This document shows positions 45,725 to 56,096 of a stretch of 64,000 bases of DNA, piece after piece. Source of the stretch: Nageia nagi (Eukaryota; Pinophyta); assembly GCA_050084985.1 (NCBI GenBank), contig JBITNC010000001.1, positions 152,892,001-152,956,000 of the forward strand. Reading direction: 5' to 3'. The position numbers and the translations under genes are program-made. Below the pieces are notes generated by a model. The model was not told where the DNA came from. It searched no databases and saw only the letters and a list, made by a program, of their open reading frames with translations. How positions within the stretch are numbered: the stretch's first letter is position 1; every line of letters starts with the position of its first letter.

Positions 45725-45743
45725 CACCCGCTCTAATATGAAA
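45725..45743 (-). other. Gypsy-B1 primer-binding site
   Basis: Minus strand TTTCATATTAGAGCGGGTG, next to the LTR end, equals the tRNA-iMet-type site TTTGGTATCAAAGCAGGTG of Gypsy-B2 with several transitions. Confidence 0.75.
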
Positions 45744-46385
45744 TGATGTGAATTCAGCTATAAGAGATAAAAAAAAATGGACTCCAATCACATAATACAA
45801 ATGCAATATAATGGAAGAAACCTACAAAATAATATTCTTCTCATTCTTTAATTCACACTACTTCTCTAAGAGAATACAATCCATTATATAGCAACTAAAA
45901 ACTAAAGAAACCCTAAAAAAATCTTTCTTTTTTTTAATAGAAATGAGTTGGATAACACCCAAATTTAGTATATGCATCTCCCTTACAATAATAAATCTAA
46001 ATTTAAAATAAGAAGACTCAACTTAATGTATAACAAAATATATTAAATTTCTAACATTCAAAAATTTTTGAAAAACATGAGAACATAAATTTAAAACTAA
46101 TTTTGGGAAGGGATGGAGGAATTAGTTCTCAAAAATAGTTTTTGGAGGACCAAGAGAATCTAAAATTATCCTAATGGAAAACAAGTATATGGAACCACCT
46201 TTTAAATTTTAAGGAAAATGGACAAAATGGTCAAAAGTTATGGTTTTGGAAAGGTGCATCATTCTCCTCTAGTGAAAAAGAACTCAACTCCTATGAGTTT
46301 AGCTAAATTGAAATCATGAATAGCTATCAATTTTTTTATATCTCTAACTCTAAAACCTAAGTGTTATTTGATTGTGGTAATCCTT
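45744..46385 (-). repeat. Gypsy-B LTR shared between B1 and B2
   Basis: About 640 bp, left end TGATGTGAATTCAGC, homologous to 37018-37653 and 54846-55225. On the minus strand it is directly upstream of the B1 primer-binding site (so the B1 5' LTR) and directly downstream of B2-type integrase plus 3' UTR (so also a 3' LTR). The B1-B2 pair therefore has an LTR-internal-LTR-internal arrangement. Confidence 0.8.
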
Positions 46386-46547
46386 CCCACTAAATTAAGT
46401 ACCTATTGTAGCTCCCATGTCTTGTGGTGATTACTTTCTTATCTACCACTTGTGTGACTTTACCATTTTTTTCTTAGGTATTAATTGTGCCTAATTTAAT
46501 GTGCCCTATTACTCACCATCCTTGGTAGTAGCAAGATATTGAAATAA

Positions 46548-47898
46548 ATCAAAAATATTAAAAATAGGTGAAATATCAAACTCATCAGGTAGATCTACTC
46601 TATAAGCATTATCATTGATCTTCTTTAAAATCCTACAAAGAATTATTTTCTTAAGTTTTAATTTGTTGTATGTTCCCTTAGTAAATATTTATTTCCTAAG
46701 ATGAACCATGACCATATCACACTTTTCAAACACTTTTATCCTTCTATGTACATCACCAGATTTTTTGTATTGAGCATTACTACTATGTAATGTTTCTTTC
46801 ATTGACTCTTGCACATTTTGGATATGATTAGCAAATGCATTTGCATCATCACAAACTTATTCCCCTGTTGGTAACTCAATGAAATCTAATACACCTTTGG
46901 GATTTTATCTATAAATAATTTGAAAAGGGGATTTACCTGTTGATTTATCCACTAATATGTTATATAAAAATCTAGCTTGTGATAAGGCTAAATCCCATTA
47001 TTTTAGATTTTTCCCAACTATGCACCATAAGATGTTTTCCAAGCTTCTATTCACTACCTCTATTTTTCCATAGGTCGATGGGTGTTAAACACTACTAAAC
47101 TACATCCTAATGTTTATCTTCTTCCACAACATCCTTCAAAAGTGACTTAAGAACTTAGTATCCCAATCAAAAGTAATAGTATTTGAAATACCATGCAACT
47201 GCATAACCTAATCAAAGAATAAGACTACAATCCTCATGGCATCATTAGTTTTCTAGCAAGCAATAACATGTACCATTTTAGAAAATCTATCTACCATAAA
47301 AAAACTAAATCCTTAATCCATTGTGTCTTGGGAAACCCCAACATGAAATCCACACTCATATTGTTCCATGGTCCTATATGAATTGGTAGTGGTATATACA
47401 ACCCTATATTTTGTGCATGGTCCTTAGCTATTTGGTATACTTTGCATCTAGAGATAAACTTGATTATGTATCTCTTCATCTTTGGCTAATAATACTTCTT
47501 CTCTACAAGATTCATAGTTTTGGCTACTCCAAAATGATCAACTAAACCCTCACTTTATAATTCCCTAATGATGTTCTCTCTCATAGAGCCAATGGAAATG
47601 CATAATCAATTACCTTTAAATAAGTAACCATTCTAAAAACAAATTCTTAAAACATTGTATGAGACTTACCCTCTACTACATTTTTGCACTATTCGATAAT
47701 ATTCCCAAAATCCACATCAATTCATATATATTTTTAATCTCTTAAAATCCCACCACTTCATTCCCCATAGTGGTCAACAACAAGACTGTCCTATGTAATG
47801 CATCAACAATCTTATTTTGTTTTTCCAAATTGTATTTGAAGATAAATGTTCAATATTGCAAAAATGAAACCCATATGGTGTGCCTACTATTTAACTTT
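46548..47898 (-). pseudogene. Duplicated Gypsy-B integrase fragment (copy 1)
   Basis: Minus-strand frame 47479-47291 reads MKRYIIKFISRCKVYQIAK then DHAQNIGLYIPLPIHIGPWN and SVDFMLGFPKTQ, the zinc-binding tail and start of the integrase core (C-x2-C reduced to C-K-V-Y). Further down are integrase core, linker and the pol C-terminus VDLPDEFDISPIFNI (about 46555-46600). No RT is attached. It is a piece of pol left by the tandem duplication. Confidence 0.85.
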
Positions 47899-48104
47899 TT
47901 ATGACTCTAAAACCCAAGTGTTATTTGACTATCATAATCCTTACCACTAAATTAGGTATCTGTTGTAGCTCCAATGTCTTGTGGTGATCACTTTCTTATT
48001 AAGAACTTATGCAACTTTGTCCTTGTATTTTTAGGCATTCATTATGCCCAATTTACTATGCCCTATAACTCACCATCCTTGGTAGTAATAAGATATTGGA
48101 ATAA

Positions 48105-49455
48105 ATAAAAAATATTAAAAATAGGTGAAATATCAAACTCATCAGGTAGATCTACTCTATAAGCATTATCATTGATCTTCTTTAAAATCCTACAAAGAAT
48201 TATTTTCTTAAGTTTTAATTTGTTGTATGTTCCCTTAGTAAATATTTATTTCCTAAGATGAACCATGACCATATCACACTTTTCAAACACTTTTATCCTT
48301 CTATGTACATCACCAGATTTTTTGTATTGAGCATTACTACTATGTAATGTTTCTTTCATTGACTCTTGCACATTTTGGATATGATTAACAAATGCATTTG
48401 CATCATCACAAACTTATTCCCCTATTGGTAACTCAATGAAATCTAATACACCTTTGGGATTTTATCTATAAATAATTTGAAAAGGGGATTTACCTGTTGA
48501 TTTATTCACTAATATGTTATATAAAAATCTAGCTTGTGATAAGGCTAAATCCCATTATTTTAGATTTTTCCCAACTATGCACCATAAGATGTTTTCCAAG
48601 CTTCTATTCACTACCTCTATTTTTCCATAGGTCGATGGGTGTTAAACACTACTAAACTACATCCTAATGTTTATCTTCTTCCACAACATCCTTCAAAAGT
48701 GACTTAAGAACTTAGTATCCCAATGAAAAGTAATAGTATTTGAAATACCATGCAACTGCATAACCTAATCAAAGAATAAGACTACAATCCTCATGGCATC
48801 ATTAGTTTTCTAGCAAGCAATAACATGTACCATTTTAGAAAATCTATCTACCATAAAAAAACTAAATTCTTACTTTGTTGTGTCTTGGGCAACCCCAACA
48901 TGAAATCCACACTCAGATAGGTCCATGTTCTTATAGGAATCGGTAATGGTATATACAACCCTATATTTTGTGCATGGTCCTTAGCTATTTGGTATACTTT
49001 GCATCTAGAGATAAACTTGATTATGTATCTCTTCATGTTTGGCTAATAATACTTCTACTCTACAAGAGTCATAGTTTTGGCTACTCCAAAATGACCAACT
49101 AAACCTTCACTTTATAATTCCCTCAAGATGTTCTCTCTCATAGAGCCATTGGAAATGCATAATCGATTACCTTTAAATAAGTAACCAGTTTGAAAAAAAA
49201 CTCTAAAAAAATTGTATGAGACTCACCCTACATTACACTTATGTACTGTTCCACATTATTCCCAAAATTTGCATCAATTCTTACATATTTTTAATCTCCT
49301 CAAATCATACTTCATTCTCCATAGTGGTCAACAATAAGAATCTCCTACTCAATGCATCAACAATCTTATTTTGTTTTCCCAAATTGTATTTTAGGATAAA
49401 TGTATAATGTTGTAAAAATGAAACCCATTTGGCATGCCTACTATTTAACTTTTCT
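48105..49455 (-). pseudogene. Gypsy-B2 integrase (copy 2 of the duplication)
   Basis: Frame 49036-48848 matches copy 1 except around residues 34-41 and 49-57 (IPIRTWTYLS against IHIGPWNNMS). The core follows: a VDRFSKMVHVIA block is replaced by fragments around 48830-48780, then MQLHGISNTITFHWDTKFLS (about 48700-48760), STGKSPFQIIY, and the end VDLPDEFDISPIFNI (about 48115-48160). Several stops. This copy is contiguous with B2 RNase H and RT to its right, so it is B2's own integrase. Confidence 0.85.
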
Positions 49456-51167
49456 GAGAGTTGACATATCTCAATGCTTCATGATTAGTAAACAATACAA
49501 ACTCCTTTGAGATTAAGTAGTACCTCCAATGTTGCAATGCTTATATAATTGCATAAAACTCTACATCATATGTAGAATAATTCTTCCTTGTTTCATTCAA
49601 CTTCTCACTAAAAAATACTATAGGTTAACCCTCTTGACTCAATACACCATAAATTCTAACAAATGTGGCATCATAATCAACCTCAAACACCTTGCTAAAA
49701 TTTAGTAGCACTAGAACAAAGGCTTTTGATACCTTCTTCTTCAATATTTCAAAACTCTCCATTGCTACCTTAGTCCATACAAAATCCTTCCCCTTTGTAG
49801 ACTTAGTTATAGGGGTAGCTATACTACTAAAGTTCTTGATGAACTCTTTGTAAAAGATAGCTAGGCCATGAAAACTCCTTACTTATGTTATAGTTCATGG
49901 AAGAGGCCATTATATAATTGCCTTCACTTTCTCATCATCCATCCTCATGCCATCTCTTGAGATTACAAATCCCAAAAATACTAAACCATCCTAAATAAAT
50001 CTACTTTTTTTAGGTTGACATTTAATTTATCCTTCCTAAGCATGCCTAACACCAATTTCAGGTATTAAAAATGTTCTTCACTTTTAGTATAAATCAAAAT
50101 ATCATCAAAATAAATAACCATAAAATTACCATTATATTCTCATAGTACTTTGTTCATCAATTGCATAAATAAATTATTTGTATTAGATAACCCAAATGGC
50201 ATCACCATCCACTCTTGCAACCCATATTCTATCTTAAACATTGTCTTCCATTCATCACCTTATCGAATTTGGATCTGCTAGTAGCCACTTTGCAGATCAA
50301 TTTTACTAAAGTATTTACCTATAGCCAATCCATCTATAATGTCATCCACTCTTGGCATAGGATATTGATACTTTACTATGATCTTGTTTATGGATCTACT
50401 ATTCACACACATCCACCATGAACCATCTTTCTTTTGGGTTAGAAATGATGGAGTCATAAATGGACTAATACTCTATCTAACTAAGCTCTTTTTTATCAAT
50501 TATATCACTTTCCTACTCAACTCTGCATTCTATGTTGAGTTCAACCTATAAGTTGCCTAATTTGGGAGTGTTGATCCCTAAATCAAATCTATGTGATGTT
50601 AGACATCCCTATTTGGTGGCATCCTATCTAGTACCTCCTATGGTGTGATATCTTCATATTCTATTAGTAACTTAATTAATACTATAGGCATAATGACTTC
50701 CTCTATTTCTAGCTTCTTAGCTATTAAGTCATAATAGGAGCCATCTTTCTTAATCATTGCAAGAAACTCTTTTATTACCAACAAGATCTCACTCAGCCCA
50801 TCCTCCTTTAAAGGTACAAGGACTACCTTTATACTATCCTTCTAAAATGTGTGAGTATTCTTTCTACCATTATGGTTAGCATTCCTATTGTACTACCAAG
50901 CTCTCCCCAACAGAATGTGACATGCATCCACCAAGATCACATCACACCACACTTTATCCTTGTAAGTTATTTCAATTAATAAGTTGACTAAACACCTCTT
51001 ATCAATGGTCATTGCATTTTATTTTTATTGAAACATGAAACATGATAGGGGTTTGAATGCTTCTCACATTTTAGATTTAATTTATCAACCATGATATTAG
51101 AGACCAAATTTTCACAACCACCACCATCAATGACCATGTTACATACCTTTCCTCTTGATGTGCATCT
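49456..51167 (-). pseudogene. Gypsy-B2 protease, RT and RNase H
   Basis: Sequence is parallel to B1 43877-44470 and 42700-43870 throughout. Protease-region homology covers 50640-51167. RT covers about 49930-50560, with the region equivalent to FDDILIYS near 50090-50110 on the minus strand. RNase H covers about 49456-49850. More stops than B1, so no long frame survives. The protease/gag side is interrupted at 51167 by the nested LARD-D element. Confidence 0.8.
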
Positions 51168-51440
51168 TGACAATTAATTGCTAGATTGTTCTATTTATTT
51201 CATGAATGAACAAATGCATGTATAGTTCTAGAATAGATCTAGAAAACATAATGAGTTGTTGAGTATGATATTTTGAAGATAAATACAACTAAGACAAACT
51301 ATATGTGGCACTTTTGATCACTACAAGATAAATAGTTTGTTATAATAAATCATATTTTAAATACTAGATTTAGAATATATTAAGACTAGAACTTAGAGAA
51401 AATATTAGGAAGCTTAATATTCCAACATTATCCCCCTTGA
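51168..51440 (-). repeat. Nested LARD-D 3' LTR (51168-51427) and polypurine tract
   Basis: The LTR reads TGTTGGAATATTAAGC on the minus strand from 51427 and ends at 51168; the plus-strand left end is TGACAATTAATTGC. The tract on the minus strand (51440-51428) is TCAAGGGGGATAA. It aligns with the 5' LTR over about 260 bp with roughly 10% difference by eye. Confidence 0.85.
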
Positions 51441-51495
51441 TGCTAAGGAACTCTTTCATGAGTTCATAAGAATCACAAAGTTGGAAGAAACACAA

Positions 51496-51852
51496 TCATT
51501 TACATTTCTTCCAATCTTGAATAAAAAAATCAAAAGTTTCAAAGTGTTGTCTTGGGGAACTCCTTCCATCATTTATGTGGGATCTCCTCCATATTGGATG
51601 TATCTCCTTCATCATGAAAATGCTTGAGTGTCTTCTTTTGTTGATTATATCCCCCTTCAACAAAAACTCTTTAATTGTGGTCTTCAATGATTCTCTCTCT
51701 TCTTCTTTATGTTCTTTGAACCATGTTTGCAAGTAGTTCTCTTTTACATCACCCCTTACCAAGGCTTTACATGCACTATTTGGATCCATATGACCCAAGT
51801 CTCTCATCATTATTTTCACAAAAGAAAGGTCTTCTCTTTCCTTTATCTTCAA
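51496..51852 (-). CDS. Nested LARD-D unrecognised open frame, 118 codons
   Basis: A minus-strand frame close to the 3' LTR. The product is highly charged: SFVKIMMRDLGHMDPNSACK, then LQTWFKEHKEEERESLKTT, then KEFLLKGDIINKRRHSSIFM. It suggests a helical, possibly nucleic-acid-associated protein, but no family is recognised. Its DNA is related to 15490-15850, the last coding segment of the first LARD-D copy. Reading upstream, acidic fragments continue to about 52350 (FEDHSSRVNDMVCEEKS, VMTLEASIVGEEDHSFGV), so this frame is probably the C-terminal end of a longer ancestral protein. Its annotated Met is only the first one in the surviving frame. Confidence 0.5.
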   Translation of the reverse strand: MKIKEREDLSFVKIMMRDLGHMDPNSACKALVRGDVKENYLQTWFKEHKEEERESLKTTIKEFLLKGDIINKRRHSSIFMMKEIHPIWRRSHINDGRSSPRQHFETFDFFIQDWKKCK

Positions 51853-52390
51853 ATGATCTTCTATCCATCATTGTAGCCTCAAACCTATTTTCAACACATC
51901 TATCCATCAAATAGTCAACAATTAAAATATCATTACCTTTGATTAGTTGAGTATATATACCTTATTTTGTGCTTCCCATCAAGCTATATGGCTGCAAATA
52001 TCCATCTATTATTTCTTTTGAAGTAACCATCATTGACTCTTCCACAACAAAAGTCCTCATGATTCTTCTACCATTGTTGCCTTGACAAGGTAACTTACAT
52101 TCTTCTTTTCTATTACTCCAAATGAGTGATCTTCTTCTCCAACAATTGATGCCTCCAAAGTCATCACAAATTGAAGTTCACCAATCTTGGTTTCTTCTCT
52201 TTTTTCTATCTTATTTGCTTTCTCATCTTCCACCTCCCAAATGAGATAATCTTATATGCTCTTTTCTTCACACACCATATCATTCACTCTTGATGAGTGA
52301 TCTTCAAACATAGAGCTTATAACCTCCATCTCATCTTCATAAATGTTTTCATCTCATCTTCATAAATGTTTTCATGTGGATCCTCATCCC
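51853..52390 (-). pseudogene. Nested LARD-D acidic coding remnant
   Basis: Minus-strand translation shows DEMEVISSMFEDHSSRVND, a stop after CEEKSI, then EVEDEKANKIEKREETK and EASIVGEEDHSFGVIEKK, then VSYLVKATMVEES. It is acidic and matches 14780-15010 of the other copy. A short 23-bp tandem duplication (CATCTCATCTTCATAAATGT...) lies at 52328-52375 in plus coordinates. Function unknown. Confidence 0.55.
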
Positions 52391-52399
52391 ACATAACCT

Positions 52400-53270
52400 G
52401 ATCCCTCATATGCCTTATGTGACACACGATGGCTCCTAAAATTCTGCATGGCCTCCTCGTTTACGAATATGACAACTTTGTCGTTGCTGAACTTCAAGCT
52501 CTCTATCTTCTACGTGGACGCCACCAATGGACGTCTTTCTTCTCTTCACCTCTCAATTGTTTCTCCCCACAACGTACCCTTTCCAGCAACACTTCTTTTT
52601 TTTAATCTGCAACCTATCTCTTTTGTAGTATTCTTTAACAGGTTATGAGTCTTAAACTTACGCTTTCCTTCCTTATAGATCTCACAACAGATCCGTAGCT
52701 CCCTCCAGCTTCTATACATGCATCTCTAGACTCCATATAAGCTAGTTACATATCAAAGTATTTGACAGTCTTTACCTCTGTGTTGGCATGTTAGTCTCCT
52801 CGCAGCACTCCTCAAACTTCATTTGTCTTACTCCTTTCCCGGATGTAGCTATGTATACCTCTACGCAGATTACTTCTCCTCAGTGCATAACTTCATTCCC
52901 TACGCTCTCCTCATGCCCAATTTTGGTGGCAAGATCAGTTCTTCTCTGTGTGGATCAACAATCCCTTCATGCAGTTTATACTGTAGTCTTCTCTTGTTTC
53001 ACAGAGTCTTCCTAGGTGGACTGATTCATACCTAGCACCTCTATTTGCACAGGAAGCATTTGCTCCTCTTCAACAACGATCACATCATGCGCCACTCTCT
53101 GTTTTACCTCATTTGTTAAATCTCCACGAGAGGCCTCTATTTATCTTTACGGATCGCCTCCTCACGCGGTTTGGCTCTTCACGCGGATCACCTCGTCATG
53201 CGTGGGCTTCCTTTACTCTTTAAAGATTGCACAAATGTAAGTAACACTCAATATATTTGGCCCTTTCTCT
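52400..53270. other. GC-rich island in the nested LARD-D element
   Basis: About 870 bp with much higher G+C and visible CpG (for example ACGCGG twice near 53162 and 53177, CACGCG) compared with its surroundings. Open frames occur on the plus strand (52448-52648, 52788-53015, 52823-53035), antisense to the element, and none shows a known domain. It lies between primer-binding site and acidic ORF, a usual place for captured host DNA in such elements. Origin unknown. Confidence 0.55.
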
Positions 53271-53353
53271 ACCACAGCCTCTCAATGGCATAATACACCA
53301 ATAGGCCCTTAAGAATTTTTAAGTCAAGGTTTTCTTTAACTCTTTGGATCAAA

Positions 53354-53370
53354 CATGTTGTGATATCAAA
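53354..53370 (-). other. Nested LARD-D primer-binding site
   Basis: Minus strand TTTGATATCACAACATG directly follows the 5' LTR and fits the tRNA-iMet-type TTGGTATCAGAGC site with G-to-A changes. Confidence 0.6.
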
Positions 53371-53639
53371 TAAGAAACAATTGCTAGATTATTCTAATTA
53401 TTTCATGAATGAGCAAATACATATATAGTTTTAGAATAGATCTAGAAAACACAATGAGTTGTTGAGAATCATAATTTCAAGACAAATACAACTTAAACCC
53501 AACTAAGACACACTATACATAGCATTTTTGATTGCTACAACAAATAGTTTGTTACAATAAATCATATTTTAAATACCAGACTTAGAATATACTAGAACTA
53601 GGACTTGGGGAATATATTAAGAAGCTTAATATTCCAACA
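53371..53639 (-). repeat. Nested LARD-D 5' LTR (269 bp)
   Basis: Minus strand starts TGTTGGAATATTAAGC at 53639. Its other end has decayed from TG to TA on the plus strand (TAAGAAACAATTG). It pairs with 51168-51427. Confidence 0.85.
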
Positions 53640-53649
53640 TTTTGTGCAA

Positions 53650-54826
53650 AAAATATTATTACATAACCAAGAATCTCCACCATCTTTTTCTTGCATGTTT
53701 ATCTTCTCTGGAACAATAAGGTTTCTCACATGAGAGTTTCACCCATGTCTGCACTAACTTCTATCTCATTTTTTTCCTCTTCTTCAACTAGAACAACCTT
53801 GTCTTATCCCCTCTCTTCAGCATCATACTAAGGACATTTAGATGCTTTATGACCTTCTTCTCTACATCTATAATAGATGAATGGTTTCCATGGTCCATTC
53901 CCTATCTTGCCTCCATAATTATCACTTCTTCTCAAATATCCTCTTCCTCTTTGGAAGGTTTCTTAACCTTATCCCGATTCTCCTATTTGGAAAATATTGA
54001 AGATTCTCCTTTAGCAAAATTAGATCCACCATGCCCTCGATTTGAAGAGGGTGTTGATCCTTTCTTTCCCCCTCTACTAATCCTCTTAAGCTTATAATCA
54101 AATTTTAGGTCCATTTGTTATGCATTCTCTATAGTAAGAGTATAATGCATACTTATCTCATCTTGAATATAAATAACTTGTAGAACTCATTGGTGTAATC
54201 TTCGATGCTCTATTCCTTTCATCAAAGATTTTAGAATCTATGAAACAAGATTTGAGAATAATCTATAGGAACAAATTTCTCTTACAACTTCATCTTATCC
54301 CAAGCCCTAATCTATCACTTTCCCCTTTCTCTATCATGAAGCCTATAGATGATCCCACCAAATCAATCCATTGCATGCAAGCTTCACATTATTATCCTTA
54401 GTAAGACTACTCTATTCCAACTACTTCTCCATGCTATTTACCTAATCAATCAACTCCTCTGGTTTCAACCCATCAACATACTCAAGAACCTTGATCTTAT
54501 TCCCATCTCAATTTCCTTTTAGCCTTTCCAAGGCTTGGATTAGGCTATTTTCAAAGCATTGTTTTGTTATTGCAATACATCTCGGTTATTCCTCAACCTC
54601 AACATTAGGTCCATCTTCCCCACACCTGCTCTCACCATCAGATCCCATATTTGGGGGTTCATTAGGTCTTCACTCCCCCATGCGATTAATTGCATTAGTT
54701 AACCATGTTATTTTTGCATGCAGATCCTCTATTTACCTATTCATATGAGCATAAGCACCTTCTACACCTCTACCTACAACTCTAGCTTGTCTTCTAGGTA
54801 GCATATTCCCTCTATTGGCAAGATCA
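53650..54826 (-). pseudogene. Gypsy-B2 gag remnant
   Basis: Minus-strand pieces: YAHMNR ... IEDLHAKITWLTNAI (about 54700-54760), KIKVLEYVDGLKPEELID (about 54450-54510), LACNGLIWWDHL (about 54350-54400) and a zinc-knuckle relic YYRCREEGHKASKCP (about 53825-53870), in which the first Cys is Tyr. These are the same segments as B1 gag. Multiple stops. The open frames on the plus strand here are shadows. Confidence 0.8.
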
Positions 54827-54845
54827 CACCTGCTTTGATACCAAA
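54827..54845 (-). other. Gypsy-B2 primer-binding site
   Basis: Minus strand TTTGGTATCAAAGCAGGTG, the clearest tRNA-iMet-type site in the window, adjacent to the LTR end at 54846. Confidence 0.85.
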
Positions 54846-55225
54846 TGATGTGGATTTAGCTGCAAGAGACCAACAAAATGGACTCTAATCATGTAATACA
54901 AATACAATATAATAGAGGAAATCTACAAAATAATATTCTTCTCATTGCTAAATTCACACTACTTTTCCAAGAGAATACAATCTATCATATAACAACTGAA
55001 AATTAAAGAAACCTTAAATAAATCCTAAAAACATATTTTTCTAAAAATAGCTAAAAATAGAAATGAGTTGGATTACACCCAATTTAGCATACACATCTCT
55101 CTTATAATAATAAACCTTAATTTAAAACATCATGACTCAACTTAATGTATAATACAAGATATTAAATTTCTAAAATATAAAAAATCCTAAAAAATATAGG
55201 AACATAAACTAAAAGCTAATTAACA
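54846..55225 (-). repeat. Gypsy-B2 5' LTR, truncated
   Basis: Starts TGATGTGGATTTAGC in plus coordinates and matches 45744-46120. Homology fades near 55225, so about 260 bp of the LTR are missing. Confidence 0.8.
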
Positions 55226-56050
55226 GAAACCTCTAAGTAAACTATATCTAAATTCTTGATAAGTACTAAAATGAGTATATATTCAAGATTATAAGAGTTT
55301 GTAAATTTACCCACAACTAATGGAACTAACTGATAGTATCATATTATTGAAAATGCAAATTAAGTCATTTGTAATTGGTTTTGATCTTCAAAAAGATTCT
55401 TCGAGATTACATCTATGTCATTTATATCAATCTAACTAATTTCTAACTAATCAATCATCACTTGGTTCTTTTATCATTTCTTGGATCTTCTTGGATAACT
55501 TCATGTTATGCTACACATATTCTAGCATTGAATTGTACTGTCGCATCATTCTATGAATTATCATTTTATTTTGAATCATTTTATAGGTTTTTGCTCCATT
55601 ATCTTTTTCATATTTATTCATCTTTTCATGGTCTAAGAAAAATATTGATGATGTCATTATTACTAAAGAATGATGAGCTTTCAATACTTTCATTAGTTTT
55701 CTTTTGTCATGATGTTGGATCGAAACTCATGATGTGATCCTTCAACAAGTGCAATCTTTATCTTTGAAAAATTGATTTTGTGATACGGCTAATTGAACTC
55801 TGATGTCATCATCTTGAAAATATAACAAGGTGACTTTATATGAGGAAACATACCTTTTTATGGTCTAGTAATCCATTTGAAGACATAGATAGATGGAAAC
55901 TAAAACATTATGAAAATTAGCTCTCAACTTTCCAATCATGTGCGGTAGTGTTGAAGTTGTTGTCATGATTGCAAAATATGGCATATGAGAAAGCTCTCCT
56001 AAACTTAGGCTACTAAGTTCAAAAACAAGCTAATACCCTTTATTGTAAAA
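55226..56050. other. No gene recognised
   Basis: AT-rich sequence. The open frames here (plus 55462-55737; minus 55511-55693) overlap on opposite strands and show no family signature. Confidence 0.35.
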
Positions 56051-56092
56051 ATGTGTGTGTGCATGTATGTGTGTGTGTGTGTGTGTGTGTGT
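56051..56092. repeat. TG/CA microsatellite
   Basis: An imperfect (TG)n run of about 42 bp, with GCATGTA interruptions in its first half and a pure (GT) tract of about 11 units after 56069. Confidence 0.95.
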
Positions 56093-56096
56093 ATTA

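Larger units (their letters stand above)
41520..45743 (-). mobile_element. Gypsy-B1: Ty3/gypsy chromovirus, 3'-truncated
   Basis: On the minus strand: primer-binding site (45743-45725), gag, protease, RT, RNase H and integrase in the gypsy order. The 5' LTR is 45744-46385. The 3' end of integrase and the 3' LTR are missing, cut at 41519. A second, similar copy (B2) lies to the right in the same orientation. B2's pol ends with the motif VDLPDEFDISPIFNI, a hallmark of the chromovirus pol C-terminus. B1 keeps several open frames but is disabled by stops. Confidence 0.9.
46342..49455 (-). repeat. 1557-bp tandem duplication of Gypsy-B integrase/3' end
   Basis: Copy 1 (46342-47898) and copy 2 (47899-49455) have a constant 1557-bp offset. 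Each unit contains the first roughly 40 bp of the LTR, the 3' UTR, the C-terminal part of integrase and a piece of RNase H. The join at 47898 links ACTATTTAACTTTTT (RNase H) to ATGACTCTAAAACCC (LTR start). Middle parts are nearly identical while the two ends of the unit differ much more. Confidence 0.88.
51168..53639 (-). mobile_element. LARD-D: non-autonomous LTR element nested in Gypsy-B2
   Basis: A complete small LTR element: 5' LTR (53371-53639), primer-binding site, about 1.9 kb internal, polypurine tract, 3' LTR (51168-51427). It splits Gypsy-B2 at a site that is continuous in B1 (B1 reads GATGTGCATCTTATGCAAAA near 44456-44475; B2 has GATGTGCATCT on the left and GTGCAAAA on the right of the insert). 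No gag-pol. The internal part encodes a decayed acidic protein related to 13966-15774 and carries a GC-rich island. No clean target duplication is visible. Confidence 0.85.

Noticed and set aside
52788-53035. Plus-strand Ser-rich frames in the nested element's GC island as host genes
   Set aside because: Two overlapping frames are open at once, which indicates composition, and neither shows a domain or splice signals.
52823-54748. Plus-strand frames across Gypsy-B2 gag and the nested element
   Set aside because: The real signal is on the minus strand (capsid and zinc-knuckle motifs); the plus frames have none.
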